The position numbers and the translations under genes are program-made. This document shows positions 27,622-36,473 of a stretch of 64,000 nt of DNA, one piece after another. The stretch's first letter is position 1. Every line of letters starts with the position of its first letter. The notes under the pieces are model-generated. The model made no database searches. It had not been told where the DNA came from and worked only from the letters and a program-made list of their open reading frames with translations. This stretch comes from Roseovarius arcticus (GTDB lineage: Bacteria; Pseudomonadota; Alphaproteobacteria; Rhodobacterales; Rhodobacteraceae): NCBI RefSeq assembly GCF_006125015.1, contig NZ_SZZN01000001.1, positions 744,001-808,000 of the forward strand, given 5' to 3'.

Positions 27622-28883
27622 TCGTCCTAGGCCTCTATATCACCATCTTCTGTGCGGCATTCATCCTTGTACGTCTTGGCGCGCGCAAGATGATGGTGCG
27701 CCACGATTTCACCTCGCTCAAAACCGTAACCTTTGGCGACGAGAGCGCGGTGCGGTCCGACAGATGGGCCAGTATCCTGTCGGTGCTCACGCTATTCTTG
27801 CTCTGGGGAGCGTTTACCGGCTCAAATTGGGTCCCGTTTCACGCACCGGGACCATTTATAGGCGACACGGAATTCACCTACACCATGGAAGCGCCCGATG
27901 GCGCGCGCGACGAAGCCATCGTGCATGCCCGCGTTTTTCCTGCCGGAGAGACAGGTGATCGGCAACAAGTAGAGCCGGGCACAGGTTTCGCGAAAAACGA
28001 CTCTATCGCGCTCGCCGCCTGGCGTTCGGGCCTCGTGCTGATCGACAAGAATGACGAGATTACCCGCAGCGACGGCGCCCGGGTTGTCGAGATCGACGGA
28101 CAGTCTGTATCGCCAGGAAGCCGGGTGGAGGTTGCCCACGGCACCGTTGCGGTCACGTCCAAGGGATCGCTGAACTTCGTGCCCGACGCTGGCATGCAGA
28201 TGGAACCGATCTGGCTTCCCGCTCCAGAGGCGGTGGTGGCCCGGTTTAAGGAAATCTCAACCCGAGGATACCAGAACTTCACGCTGTGGGAGCATCTATT
28301 CTGGTCGCTTTTCCGCGTGATCGTAGGGTTTCTTTGCGGCGCGCTCGTCGGCATTCCGCTAGGTTATGCCATGGGTCTGAGCAACTGGTTCCGCGGGTGG
28401 TTCGATCCGATCGTGGAATTCATGCGCCCGGTGCCTCCGCTGGCGCTGATACCGCTCGTCATCATCTGGGCGGGAATCGGAGAGAGCGGCAAGATTATCC
28501 TGCTGTTTCTCGCAGCGCTGTGGATCATGGCGATTTCGGCGCGCGCGGGCGTCTCAGGCGTGTCTATTTCTAAAGTACACGCAGCCTATTCCCTCGGCGC
28601 AAGCCGCTGGCAGGTATTGCGGCACGTGATCGTGCCAAACTCTCTGCCGGAAATTTTTACAGGCGCGCGGGTCGCCATGGGGGTCTGCTGGGGAACAGTG
28701 GTCGCGGCCGAGTTGGTCGCGGCCGAGAAGGGGGCGGGCATGATGATAATGGTAGCCAGTCGCTTCCAACTGACCGATATCGTTCTCATGGGGATCATTC
28801 TGATCGGCGTGATCGGCTTCAGCATCGACATCCTGATGCGCAAGGCTGAGGACTGGCTGGTGCCATGGAAGGGCCGCACGTAA
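27618..28883 (+). CDS. tauC: ABC transporter permease (TauC/SsuC type) with an inserted domain
   Basis: The 421-residue permease is far longer than the usual 250-280. The normal core is present from about residue 197 on: IWLPAPEAVVARF, LGASRWQVLRHVIVPNSLPEIFTGARVAMG (the EAA loop that contacts the ATPase) and GAGMMIMVASRF. Before it come an extra N-terminal helix (1-20), the normal first helix (about 52-66) and a polar, beta-rich insertion at about 75-197 placed exactly where the short periplasmic link to the L-P-x-P motif should be. The insert is probably periplasmic. It is co-transcribed with the ATPase gene. Confidence 0.85.
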   Translation: MIVLGLYITIFCAAFILVRLGARKMMVRHDFTSLKTVTFGDESAVRSDRWASILSVLTLFLLWGAFTGSNWVPFHAPGPFIGDTEFTYTMEAPDGARDEAIVHARVFPAGETGDRQQVEPGTGFAKNDSIALAAWRSGLVLIDKNDEITRSDGARVVEIDGQSVSPGSRVEVAHGTVAVTSKGSLNFVPDAGMQMEPIWLPAPEAVVARFKEISTRGYQNFTLWEHLFWSLFRVIVGFLCGALVGIPLGYAMGLSNWFRGWFDPIVEFMRPVPPLALIPLVIIWAGIGESGKIILLFLAALWIMAISARAGVSGVSISKVHAAYSLGASRWQVLRHVIVPNSLPEIFTGARVAMGVCWGTVVAAELVAAEKGAGMMIMVASRFQLTDIVLMGIILIGVIGFSIDILMRKAEDWLVPWKGRT

Positions 28884-28896
28884 ATACTTCTATGCC

Positions 28897-28945
28897 TCAG
28901 GAATCCAATGATCGAAACCGAGGCTAGGGGACCCCCTATTCCTGA
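28897..28945 (+). repeat. nested inverted repeat after the ABC permease gene
   Basis: TCAGGAAT and ATTCCTGA form perfect 8-bp arms 33 bases apart. Inside them lies TAGGGG-AC-CCCCTA. The element starts 14 bp after the permease stop. It lacks a T-run, so it may act as a transcript-end hairpin rather than a full terminator. Confidence 0.4.
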
Positions 28946-29103
28946 AGAGATGAAGGTGCGCGCCAACCGCCTGGTAGGAATTTCTTTGCGGAACGCTCAA
29001 TCGATATTTTCCGATCTAGCTCACCATTCTTAACTTGCCAAGTTGCGCCTAACGTCTGCTAAATGGGGTTAGCATGATACCAGATTTTTGGGAGGTGGAG
29101 ACA

Positions 29104-29280
29104 ATGACGCCTACAGAACGAAGTAATCGGATTAGCCATCTGAAGGATAAGATGAAGGAACTTGAGGCGCTGTTTGAGGAAACAGAAACAGTTTTCGGAG
29201 ACCTAACTGACGAAGAAAAACGTTCATTGAAAGGTCTGGCTAGCGCCATTGAATACCACGCCAGCAAAGTGAAGGGATGA
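29104..29280 (+). CDS. 58-residue charged helical protein
   Basis: The reading frame starts at an ATG preceded by GGGAGGTGGAGACA, an excellent ribosome binding site. The product is almost all helix (HLKDKMKELEALFEETETVF, DEEKRSLKGLASAIEYHASK), highly charged and cytoplasmic. No family was recognised. It is followed by small stress-type genes. Confidence 0.6.
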   Translation: MTPTERSNRISHLKDKMKELEALFEETETVFGDLTDEEKRSLKGLASAIEYHASKVKG

Positions 29281-29623
29281 TGCGGAACAGTTGGGTGCAA
29301 ACATTGCAGGGTAAACACCATCTCGACCGGTGAATATGCTGACCGTTCAATGGCTGCCCGTCGGCAAAGTTTCGTGAATAAAGCGGGTCTGCGCAATTTT
29401 ACCCTGTGCATTTGCAGAGATTGCTCGACCGATCTCCACGGTCGGCGCGTCCTCCCAGACATTAAGCCCCCAGGATTGTTCTGGCGACAGATAAGCTGCA
29501 TTTTATCGCGTGCGGTCAAGATCAACGAAAACACGCCACCCGTGAAACGCAATCCGGTTGAGATTTCGCTAAGAAGCGACGGCCAAAACTAAAGGCCGCC
29601 GCCGGTCTGTCTTTAGGTCCTAA
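29281..29623. other. stretch with no supported gene
   Basis: The short plus-strand frame at 29350-29592 lacks a ribosome binding site and any protein pattern. Nothing else is seen. Confidence 0.3.
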
Positions 29624-29977
29624 TCAGCCCCAGTAATGCGGAACGCCGTAATAATCGTGGGTTCGCCGCTCCCAGTCACGGTCCGCATGCCAATCGTCAT
29701 TGCGTGCCGGGGCGCCTTTGACGTCTTGCTCGGTGATATCTGTCACAAAGCCATTCATATTGGTGTCGTAGGTCAGCTTGCTCCATGGCACGGGCTGATG
29801 CTCTTCGCCCATCCCTAAAAAGCCGCCGAACCCCATCACAGCGTATGCGACCTTACCTGATTGCTTGTCGATCATTACATGATCGATTGAGCCTATGCTT
29901 GCGCCATCTCGGGTATATACATTTGTCCCGTCCACATCAGCCGATGAAACAAGACTTCCATTGGTAGAATTGTCCAT
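29624..29977 (-). CDS. PRC-barrel domain protein
   Basis: The 117-residue protein has one PRC-barrel at about residues 10-85: NVYTRDGASIGSIDHVMIDK, GKVAYAVMGFGGFLGMGEE, QPVPWSKLTYDTNMNGFV. A His/Trp/Tyr-rich tail follows. Stand-alone PRC-barrel proteins of this type are common in alphaproteobacterial stress regulons; no activity is known. AAGGAGCAAAGAAA precedes the ATG, and an ECF-type promoter lies 31 bp upstream. Confidence 0.85.
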   Translation of the reverse strand: MDNSTNGSLVSSADVDGTNVYTRDGASIGSIDHVMIDKQSGKVAYAVMGFGGFLGMGEEHQPVPWSKLTYDTNMNGFVTDITEQDVKGAPARNDDWHADRDWERRTHDYYGVPHYWG

Positions 29978-30007
29978 TTTCTTTGCTCCTTGTTTACTCG
30001 AAGCAAT

Positions 30008-30033
30008 AACTAACGCTCGAATAAATCGGTTCC
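30008..30033 (-). promoter_or_regulatory. EcfG-like promoter for the PRC-barrel gene
   Basis: On the minus strand it reads GGAAC, 17 bases, AGTT, one base off the GGAAC-N16/17-CGTT stress consensus. The spacing to the ATG at 29977 suits a leader of about 25 bases. The remaining sequence between here and 30297 shows no gene. Confidence 0.4.
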
Positions 30034-30297
30034 TAACAACGAATGAACCGGCAAAAACCTGCCCACCGGAAGGAGCGAGTGACGTCTCATCTTTAAGACT
30101 GACTGTTTAGTATGGGGAAAAACTAGGCTCAGGCGGCGCAATAGGATTTAGGTCATGTTGCTGAGAAATTGGCGAGGCGTGGCCACTTGATATGACTGAT
30201 GGCCAAAGGTGTTTTTGTTAGCAGTTACTCTCGCGGCACCAGTGATTTTCTGCTGCTAAGTCCTGAGCTTAATATCAGACGCACCTCTCACAAAGAA

Positions 30298-30322
30298 ACA
30301 TGCCCTCCGATGAAGGGCATGT
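30298..30322 (-). terminator. rho-independent terminator of the CHRD gene
   Basis: ACATGCCCT and AGGGCATGT form a perfect 9-bp stem with a 7-base loop, 21 bp after the CHRD stop codon. The minus-strand continuation is TTTCTTTG, a T-rich tail. Confidence 0.75.
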
Positions 30323-30343
30323 CTCAAATTCTTAATCTGGCGA

Positions 30344-30778
30344 TTATTCGGCTTTAGCAAGTTGTCCGCGAATTTCGCCATTAGGATATTCTTCCGTATG
30401 GACATTTACGTAGTACTTGCCGGCTTCCAACTCACCAATCTGCTCATCGGTGATATCTCCGCTACCTTCCATGATTGCCTCGGACATGTCGACAACTGGG
30501 CCGGCATTCTCACCCTCGGCGGCAGGACCGTGGATGTGTGCCGCAGTGGCATCCCCAGTCAAACCGTCGTACGTTACAGTCCAAGATACCGTTTTGGCTT
30601 CGGTATCGACTGTGACGTCTGCTGTACCGGTTGCCGAGCTTTCGGCTGGTGGCACCTCGGCCTCGGCTGTCAGGTCGGTGGTGTAGGTTAGCATCTCAGC
30701 ATGAGCAGGGATCGCAAGCGCTGTGCAGGCAGCGACAGCAACCGCAGTGTATCTGATATTTAGCATAAGCATATTCAT
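30344..30778 (-). CDS. exported CHRD-domain protein
   Basis: The 144-residue protein has a signal peptide ending at AIPAHAEM and one CHRD domain: AEVPPAESSATGTADVTVDT, SWTVTYDGLTGDATAAHIHG, GPVVDMSEAI and YYVNVHTEEYPNGEIRGQL. CHRD is a beta domain shared with chordin; its bacterial role is unknown. Several ATG/GTG codons cluster at the start (30781, 30778, 30772); AAAGGGG fits either ATG. The gene is single, with an EcfG-like promoter and its own terminator, so it is probably stress-induced. Confidence 0.88.
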   Translation of the reverse strand: MNMLMLNIRYTAVAVAACTALAIPAHAEMLTYTTDLTAEAEVPPAESSATGTADVTVDTEAKTVSWTVTYDGLTGDATAAHIHGPAAEGENAGPVVDMSEAIMEGSGDITDEQIGELEAGKYYVNVHTEEYPNGEIRGQLAKAE

Positions 30779-30808
30779 CACCCCTTTTTGATCTACGTCA
30801 TCGGGGTC

Positions 30809-30833
30809 AACGATTGGAGTGCCGTTAAGTTCC
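30809..30833 (-). promoter_or_regulatory. EcfG-like promoter for the CHRD gene
   Basis: On the minus strand the sequence is GGAAC, 16 bases, CGTT, an exact match to the alphaproteobacterial general-stress consensus. It ends 28-31 bp before the start codons of the CHRD gene. Between here and 31091 no gene is supported. Confidence 0.55.
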
Positions 30834-31091
30834 AGTAGATAGCTACGGCCTTTCCTGTCTGAAAAAACGCGCGAGATGCATAAGGGCGTTTAGGCGGCAT
30901 CAGTAGTTACTTTGCGCCTGCCTTTTCTCGGATGCGTCGGTGTCCAAATCTGCAAAGATTGGGACATGGGGTCCGCGTTCAGACCTTAATGATCTTGGTT
31001 TACAAGGGTCGCGATGCGCACAACCGCCAGCGCCCGGCACGGGAGAGCTGAGTGTGTTCTGCCTCGGGCGATGACTAGACCTGTCTTTCTG

Positions 31092-32420
31092 TTATTCCTC
31101 GCGAAAGGCGCGCTCGAACTGGTCGATCAGGGGGCGTGCAAAATAGGCCGCCGCTGTCTGTTCTTGGGTTGATAGGTAGATCTCAGCGGGCATGCCCGGC
31201 ATCAACGCAAGGCCTTTCAGGCGCGCAAGCTCTGCGGGTGCCAGGTAGACATGACCAATATAGAAGGGCTCGCCCGTCGCCTGAGATATCGTAGTTGCAG
31301 GCGAAATGTGCGAGATGGTGCCAACGACTTCGGGTGTCGTACGATGATTGAACGACGAAAACCGGACGCGAGCGGCTTGGCCCAGATAGACTTGATCGAT
31401 CGCAGTGGTTGGCAACTGCACTTCGATCCTCAGCTCTGCCGATGACGGCACTATCGTGGCAAGCACTTCGGCAGGTGTGATCACGCCGCCCTCGGTAAAC
31501 ACCGAAAGCTCGTTAATGCGGCCAGAGATCGGCGCGCGAATTTCTGTGCGTGTCAGGCGGTCCTGCACGGCTGCGATCCGGTCAGACAGTTCCAGAACGC
31601 GCGCCTCCACGATAGCAAGCTCGCGCTGCGCCTCGGTGCGAGCAACCTCGTCCACGGCAAGGATCCGCATTCCAATCTCACTGATCCGCGAACGGGATCT
31701 GGCAATGTTTGCGTCTAGCTCGCCCAGCTTGCCGCGGAATTGCACCAGCTCGCGCTCGGCATCCTCAACCCGGAGCGCCTCCACCAGTCCTTTCTCAAAA
31801 AGGCTGGCGATGCGGAGGCGGCTTTTCTCCACGAGGACAGTCTCGTCGGTCAGCGCCGCCCGCTGCGCCGAGAGCGCGGCGATCTCTTCGTTGACCTGCG
31901 CGATCCCAAGATCAAGCTGATCTCGCTGGTTCGCGCGGTTTGCAATATTGCCTGCATGAAGCCGCTCTTCGCCCGATGTGAGCTCTGCGTGCTTAGGGTC
32001 CGACGTTAACATCAGTCGGTCTGGAAACCGAATCTCGATTGCGCCCTCTCGGTCTGCAACCAGCCGGGCACGCCGCGCCTCAGCCTCATCAAGTTGGGCA
32101 GACAGGATCGACAACTCGGCCCGAGACTGCGCATCGTCGAGGCGAAACAATATCTGACCCGCCGCAACCTCATCGCCCTCGCGCACCGTTATCGTCTCAA
32201 CAATGCCGCCGTCGCGGTGCTGGACCTGCTTGAGGTTCTGGTCGACTTTTACAGTGCCCATCGCGATGACTGCACCGGTCAGATTTGCCGTCAGAGCCCA
32301 CGCGCCGACACCCCCCAAAAGTCCAATCACCAAAATGGCGCCAAGGAATATCCGCCCGCCAAGTCGATCATAGGCGGGTTTCTGTTTGGTTTTGTCTGAT
32401 TTGGATGCCGATGTCGCCAT
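31092..32420 (-). CDS. type I secretion membrane-fusion protein (HlyD/PrtE family)
   Basis: The 442-residue adaptor has a short cytoplasmic N-terminus and one membrane helix at about 25-45 (GAILVIGLLGGVGAWALTA). A lipoyl-like half (VDQNLKQVQHRDGGIVETIT, VREGDEVAAGQILFRLDDAQ), long coiled coils (about 85-290) and a C-terminal beta domain with PISGRINELSVFTEGGVITP and EIYLSTQEQTAAAYF follow. It links the inner-membrane ABC transporter with an outer-membrane TolC channel; no tolC is in this window. It is the last gene of the secretion unit and would serve the two RTX proteins next to it. Confidence 0.92.
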   Translation of the reverse strand: MATSASKSDKTKQKPAYDRLGGRIFLGAILVIGLLGGVGAWALTANLTGAVIAMGTVKVDQNLKQVQHRDGGIVETITVREGDEVAAGQILFRLDDAQSRAELSILSAQLDEAEARRARLVADREGAIEIRFPDRLMLTSDPKHAELTSGEERLHAGNIANRANQRDQLDLGIAQVNEEIAALSAQRAALTDETVLVEKSRLRIASLFEKGLVEALRVEDAERELVQFRGKLGELDANIARSRSRISEIGMRILAVDEVARTEAQRELAIVEARVLELSDRIAAVQDRLTRTEIRAPISGRINELSVFTEGGVITPAEVLATIVPSSAELRIEVQLPTTAIDQVYLGQAARVRFSSFNHRTTPEVVGTISHISPATTISQATGEPFYIGHVYLAPAELARLKGLALMPGMPAEIYLSTQEQTAAAYFARPLIDQFERAFREE

Positions 32421-32445
32421 GGTTTAAACCCTTATACTTGTTCTG

Positions 32446-34566
32446 TCAGGCGTGGTCGGTGACGAACAAATGTTCGCCCTCAAGGACCAGCTCAAGATCG
32501 ATGACCTTGTCGCGGTCGAAATCGACTTCGATTACTGTCCTGCGGTAGGTGTCAGTCCAATCGTGACGGAAGCTCAGCCGAGGCTCATCGGCGCCGATGT
32601 CATCGGCGTAATCGTCCAGCCCGTCTTCGACTCTGTCCTCGATTGATCTCTGCGCGTTCCTGATGTGGCGCTGGCTGGACCCCATGCTGATCCATATTTC
32701 ATCGTCCGAGTCGTAATCGGTAATCTGGTATATCGACCGATAAATGTCGACGGTGTCGCCTTGCGCAAAGTTGTATAGGTTAGAGCCGCCATTGCCAGTC
32801 AGTTTGCCCTCACCTGCGCCTGCGCGAAAAATGTCGTCCCAGGCACTGCCTACGAAGTGCTCGACATTCGTGAACGTGTCTATCCCAGTGCTTTCGCCTG
32901 ATGCCGTGCCGTCTGCCAAATCGAAGCTCACGGCTTTGGTTGCAGCGGAATAGTCAAGCTGGTCATAGCCTTCGCCGCCATCATATATGTCGGACGCGGC
33001 GTCATCGTCGGCAATCAACAGATCGTCGCCCGCGCCGCCGGAAACGGTGTCGAGGCCCTCGCCGCCAGTGAGGACATCGTTGCCTTCGTCGCCCGCTAAC
33101 CGATCATTTCCTGACTCGCCCGACAGAATGTCATCGCCCTCTTCGCCGTCCAGCATATCATTGCCCACGCCGCCAAAAATAAGGTCGTCGCCCTCACCCC
33201 CAAACACGGTGTCATCGCCCATCCCTGCGAGAATGACATCGTTACCGCGTTCGCCAAACAGCCGGTCCCGGCCCGCGTCACCCGAAATCACATCATCGTC
33301 CGTACCGCCCCAGACGTCATCGTCGCCGGCGCCGCCGAACAGGGTATCAGCGCCTGTTCCGCCATAGATCTGATCGTTGCCTGCATCGCCGTAAATCTCA
33401 TCGTCGCCGTCGTTGCCATAGATCTGATCCTGACCGGCCCCGCCAGAGATCCAGTCATTTCCTGCACCGCCGACGATCAGATCGTCTCCTTCGCCGCCGA
33501 ATATACTGTCGTCGCCGTCGCCGCCGGAAATGTTGTCGTTCCCAGATCCGCCAAAGAGTCTGTCGGGGCCTCCCAATCCTGCCAGATTGTCGTCACCGTC
33601 TTGGCCCTCAATCAGATCACGTCCCCGGCCGCCGACAATCAGGTCGGCACCTTCTGAGCCCACAATGTTGTTTTCGACAATGTTCAAGAATGCGCTTTGC
33701 GGCAGGGAAAAGCCGCCGTCGGTGATGGTGTAATCTATCCTCACCTCGCCCAGAAAATCGGTGTCAGCGAGATAGCGCCAGCCGTCACCCTTTTGGTCCA
33801 GCGTCCCTGAGGTGCTGGCCCCCATCGACACGCTAAGCAGGTTGCCGTCGGGGTCATTGGTTTGCGACAGGAAGTACGACAAGGCAAAAGCGACGGCAGC
33901 ACCACTGCCGACGTCCCCAAGGATGACCGGCCCTTTGTTGCGGGGGGCACGGTTCGGAACTTGGTCCTGAGCGTCATTCGTTTCATCCTGCGGACCGGCT
34001 TCGTCAGTCGGATCTGCCGGTAGAATCGCCAGTTGGCCGCCGTTCGCAGAGCCGGCCGCCGGAGAGTAGACGCCAAGTGGCGATGTGTTCAGGCGGCTCG
34101 GGTCCAGCTCGCCCATCCAATTATATGGGGGCAGGGGGGCATTGGCAGAACCACGTGGCGCGTCTGCGCCGATGGAGGAAACGGACAGAGGCGCGAATAG
34201 CAGAGTGTCGAACGGACCTGAGACCACTGGAAATGGGAATGGCACCGCCGTTTGATCTTCGCCTTCTTCGGTAACACGCTGTTCGGCGGTCGGCGCTTGC
34301 TTACTGGCAACCAGCGACGCTTTGCCGCGTGGGGGCGAGGAGCCGTCTGCGTCGTTGTCCCCACCACTCGAAAACTCCTCCTCCGATGGGACGCCTGCCT
34401 GCGGTTCCGACCACAAAAACGAACGGATGTAAAAGCCGAGACCAATGAGACTACCGAACCAACCGGAAATGAATTTGGCATTACCGCCGGCTGGCTTTTG
34501 CAACTCCAGTGGGTCACTTGGGTCGGTGTCGGACTGACCTGAGCGGATGCCTTTGACCTCGATCAT
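32446..34566 (-). CDS. RTX calcium-binding protein with N-terminal hydrophobic segment
   Basis: The 706-residue protein carries about 20 glycine/aspartate nonapeptides of the GGxGxDxUx type between residues 300 and 540 (for example GGEGDDLIVGGAGNDWISGG). These bind Ca2+ after export. A cadherin-like strand pattern (LSYFLSQTNDPDGNLLSVSM) precedes them. The C-terminal 150 residues are acidic, as in type I secretion signals. Unusually, residues 30-52 form a hydrophobic stretch (KFISGWFGSLIGLGFYIRSF), and a proline-rich linker follows. It lies between the adaptor and the ABC transporter genes and overlaps the latter by 4 bp. Confidence 0.85.
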   Translation of the reverse strand: MIEVKGIRSGQSDTDPSDPLELQKPAGGNAKFISGWFGSLIGLGFYIRSFLWSEPQAGVPSEEEFSSGGDNDADGSSPPRGKASLVASKQAPTAEQRVTEEGEDQTAVPFPFPVVSGPFDTLLFAPLSVSSIGADAPRGSANAPLPPYNWMGELDPSRLNTSPLGVYSPAAGSANGGQLAILPADPTDEAGPQDETNDAQDQVPNRAPRNKGPVILGDVGSGAAVAFALSYFLSQTNDPDGNLLSVSMGASTSGTLDQKGDGWRYLADTDFLGEVRIDYTITDGGFSLPQSAFLNIVENNIVGSEGADLIVGGRGRDLIEGQDGDDNLAGLGGPDRLFGGSGNDNISGGDGDDSIFGGEGDDLIVGGAGNDWISGGAGQDQIYGNDGDDEIYGDAGNDQIYGGTGADTLFGGAGDDDVWGGTDDDVISGDAGRDRLFGERGNDVILAGMGDDTVFGGEGDDLIFGGVGNDMLDGEEGDDILSGESGNDRLAGDEGNDVLTGGEGLDTVSGGAGDDLLIADDDAASDIYDGGEGYDQLDYSAATKAVSFDLADGTASGESTGIDTFTNVEHFVGSAWDDIFRAGAGEGKLTGNGGSNLYNFAQGDTVDIYRSIYQITDYDSDDEIWISMGSSQRHIRNAQRSIEDRVEDGLDDYADDIGADEPRLSFRHDWTDTYRRTVIEVDFDRDKVIDLELVLEGEHLFVTDHA

Positions 34567-36380
34567 TGTCGGCCTCCTTTCGTTGCGTTGCGCCCGGCGG
34601 AACGGAGTACCTGCGCATCGTTCGTGTCATACGATGCAGAAACCTCTACTGAAACAGGCTTGGACGCTGCGACATCTGGCTTTTCTTTTGCAGGGACGGG
34701 ACGCGGATTTAGAATATCCTCCCGTGGTCCGAAGGCCGTCAGTTTGCCGCCTTGTACCACGCCGATCAAATCGCAAGATTGAAGAGCCGAGGGGCGGTGC
34801 GCGATCAAGATCACGATGCCGCCGCGTTTCTTAACCCCGTCGATGGCGGCCGTCAGAGCGGCCTCGCCCTCGGGATCGAGATGCGCGTTAGGCTCATCCA
34901 GAACGACCAGAAATGGGTTCCCATATAGAGCGCGCGCCAGACCCAACCGCTGCCTTTGTCCTCCCGAAACCGCCGTACCCATTGGGCCGAGATAGGTTCT
35001 ATATCCGTCAGGCAACCGCACGATCATCTCATGCACCATGGCGGCGCGGGCGGCGTCGACAATCCCCTTGGAATCCGGTGCCTCAGACAGGCGCGCGATA
35101 TTCTCCTCGACGGTCGCGTCGAGCAGGGCGACATCCTGAGGCATGTAGCCAATATGCGCACCGCGGCTGTCATCGCTCCATTGCGTAAGCTCCGCACCGT
35201 CGAGGCGGATTGCCCCCCGCAGCGTTGGCCAGATGCCTGTCAATGTGCGGGCCAGCGTCGTCTTGCCGCCGCCGCTTGGCCCGATAATTCCAATCGCTTG
35301 GCCTGCGGTTGCTTGGAACGTGACATCGCTTAGCAGGACCCGCCCAGTCGCGGGGGCCGCGACCGTAATACCCTCGACCTTCAGTGATTGGGTAGGGTCG
35401 GGCAGGGACATCGGCTCCGGTTGATTTTCGAGAACCTCGACTGTGTTGCGCAGCCGCCGCCACGCGGCGCGCGCAGCCTCCATATTCTTGGCGTTGCCGA
35501 TGGCAAGATCGATTGGCGCCATAGCACGTGCAGAGGCGATGGTGGCAGCGATGATCGCACCAGCCGAAAGTTGGCCCATGATCGTGAGGTAGGCAGCAAG
35601 CCCGAGGATCGACGATTGCAACAGCATCCGCAGAACCCGCGATATCGCGCTGTAGGTGCCAGAAATGTCGCTGGTGCGCGTCTGCAGTTCCAAATGCTTG
35701 TCATTTGCGGTCGCAAACCGCGCAACTGCCCGTGAGGCAAAGCCCATGGCTTTGAGCACCTCGGCATTGCGGGCGTTCGAGTCGGCAATCGCATTGCGCT
35801 CAATCGTCGAGGCCATTGTGGCGGTGCTCCAGTTCCGCGTGCGCAGTTCCGTAATGATCGCCAGCGAGGCCAGGACGAAAGCGCCCGCTATGGTCAGCGC
35901 ACCCAGCGTTGGGTGCAGGAAATAGACGAATGCCAAAAAGATCGGCATCCATGGCAGATCAAAGATCGCGATTGGCCCCTGAGAACTGCAGAACGCCCTC
36001 AGCGTGTCGACGTCGCGGCCTCGTTCCAGCGCCTCAGACGTAGAGTAACCGAGGCGGGGCATATCAACGACCAACTGGTGCGCGACGGGCGCGAGACGGC
36101 GGTCCAGACGCGCACCAATACGGACCAGAACCTGCGTCCTGATAATGTCGAATACGCCCTGAAACATATAGAGGCCGATGGCCAAAACCGAGATTGCGAC
36201 AAGTGTCGGGATGCTGCCGCTGACCAGTGCCCGGTCGTAAATTTGCAGCATGTAAAAGGAGCCGGTCAGGGCCAATATGTTGATCACGCCTGAAAGGAGC
36301 AGCAGAAAAACCGCCAGCCCCTTTATGCCGCCTAACACCTTGATCGCGGCGCCCTTTGACTTCTTTTCACGGTTTGCCAT
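34563..36380 (-). CDS. type I secretion ABC transporter (PrtD/HlyB-like, without peptidase domain)
   Basis: The 605-residue half-transporter has six membrane helices in residues 15-290 and a nucleotide-binding domain. Walker A is GPSGGGKTTLA (about 365-375), the signature VSGGQRQRLGLARAL (about 470) and Walker B FLVVLDEPNAHLD (about 492), with the H-loop ILIAHRPSAL. It lacks the N-terminal C39 peptidase-like domain, so it fits exporters of proteins with C-terminal uncleaved signals. The ATG at 36380 is preferred because GGAG lies 6 bases before it. It is coupled to the RTX gene downstream and lies next to the peroxidase gene, its probable second cargo. Confidence 0.92.
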   Translation of the reverse strand: MANREKKSKGAAIKVLGGIKGLAVFLLLLSGVINILALTGSFYMLQIYDRALVSGSIPTLVAISVLAIGLYMFQGVFDIIRTQVLVRIGARLDRRLAPVAHQLVVDMPRLGYSTSEALERGRDVDTLRAFCSSQGPIAIFDLPWMPIFLAFVYFLHPTLGALTIAGAFVLASLAIITELRTRNWSTATMASTIERNAIADSNARNAEVLKAMGFASRAVARFATANDKHLELQTRTSDISGTYSAISRVLRMLLQSSILGLAAYLTIMGQLSAGAIIAATIASARAMAPIDLAIGNAKNMEAARAAWRRLRNTVEVLENQPEPMSLPDPTQSLKVEGITVAAPATGRVLLSDVTFQATAGQAIGIIGPSGGGKTTLARTLTGIWPTLRGAIRLDGAELTQWSDDSRGAHIGYMPQDVALLDATVEENIARLSEAPDSKGIVDAARAAMVHEMIVRLPDGYRTYLGPMGTAVSGGQRQRLGLARALYGNPFLVVLDEPNAHLDPEGEAALTAAIDGVKKRGGIVILIAHRPSALQSCDLIGVVQGGKLTAFGPREDILNPRPVPAKEKPDVAASKPVSVEVSASYDTNDAQVLRSAGRNATKGGRQ

Positions 36381-36473
36381 TGCTTGCTCCAGCGTCACTT
36401 ATGTGGTCGTTCATCAGGCCGATCGGTCCGGGCTGGTCTGTAGTCAGCCCGAACCATTCGTTTTCAAGCAGTG

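Noticed and set aside
28990..29014. GGAAC-N17-CGAT before the 58-residue protein gene as a fifth stress promoter
   Set aside because: One mismatch in the -10 core and about 90 bp from the start codon; too weak to list with the others.
32987..33367. Highly repetitive DNA that could be read as a repeat array or CRISPR
   Set aside because: The repeats have 27-bp phase, vary in sequence and encode the RTX nonapeptides; no fixed spacers exist.
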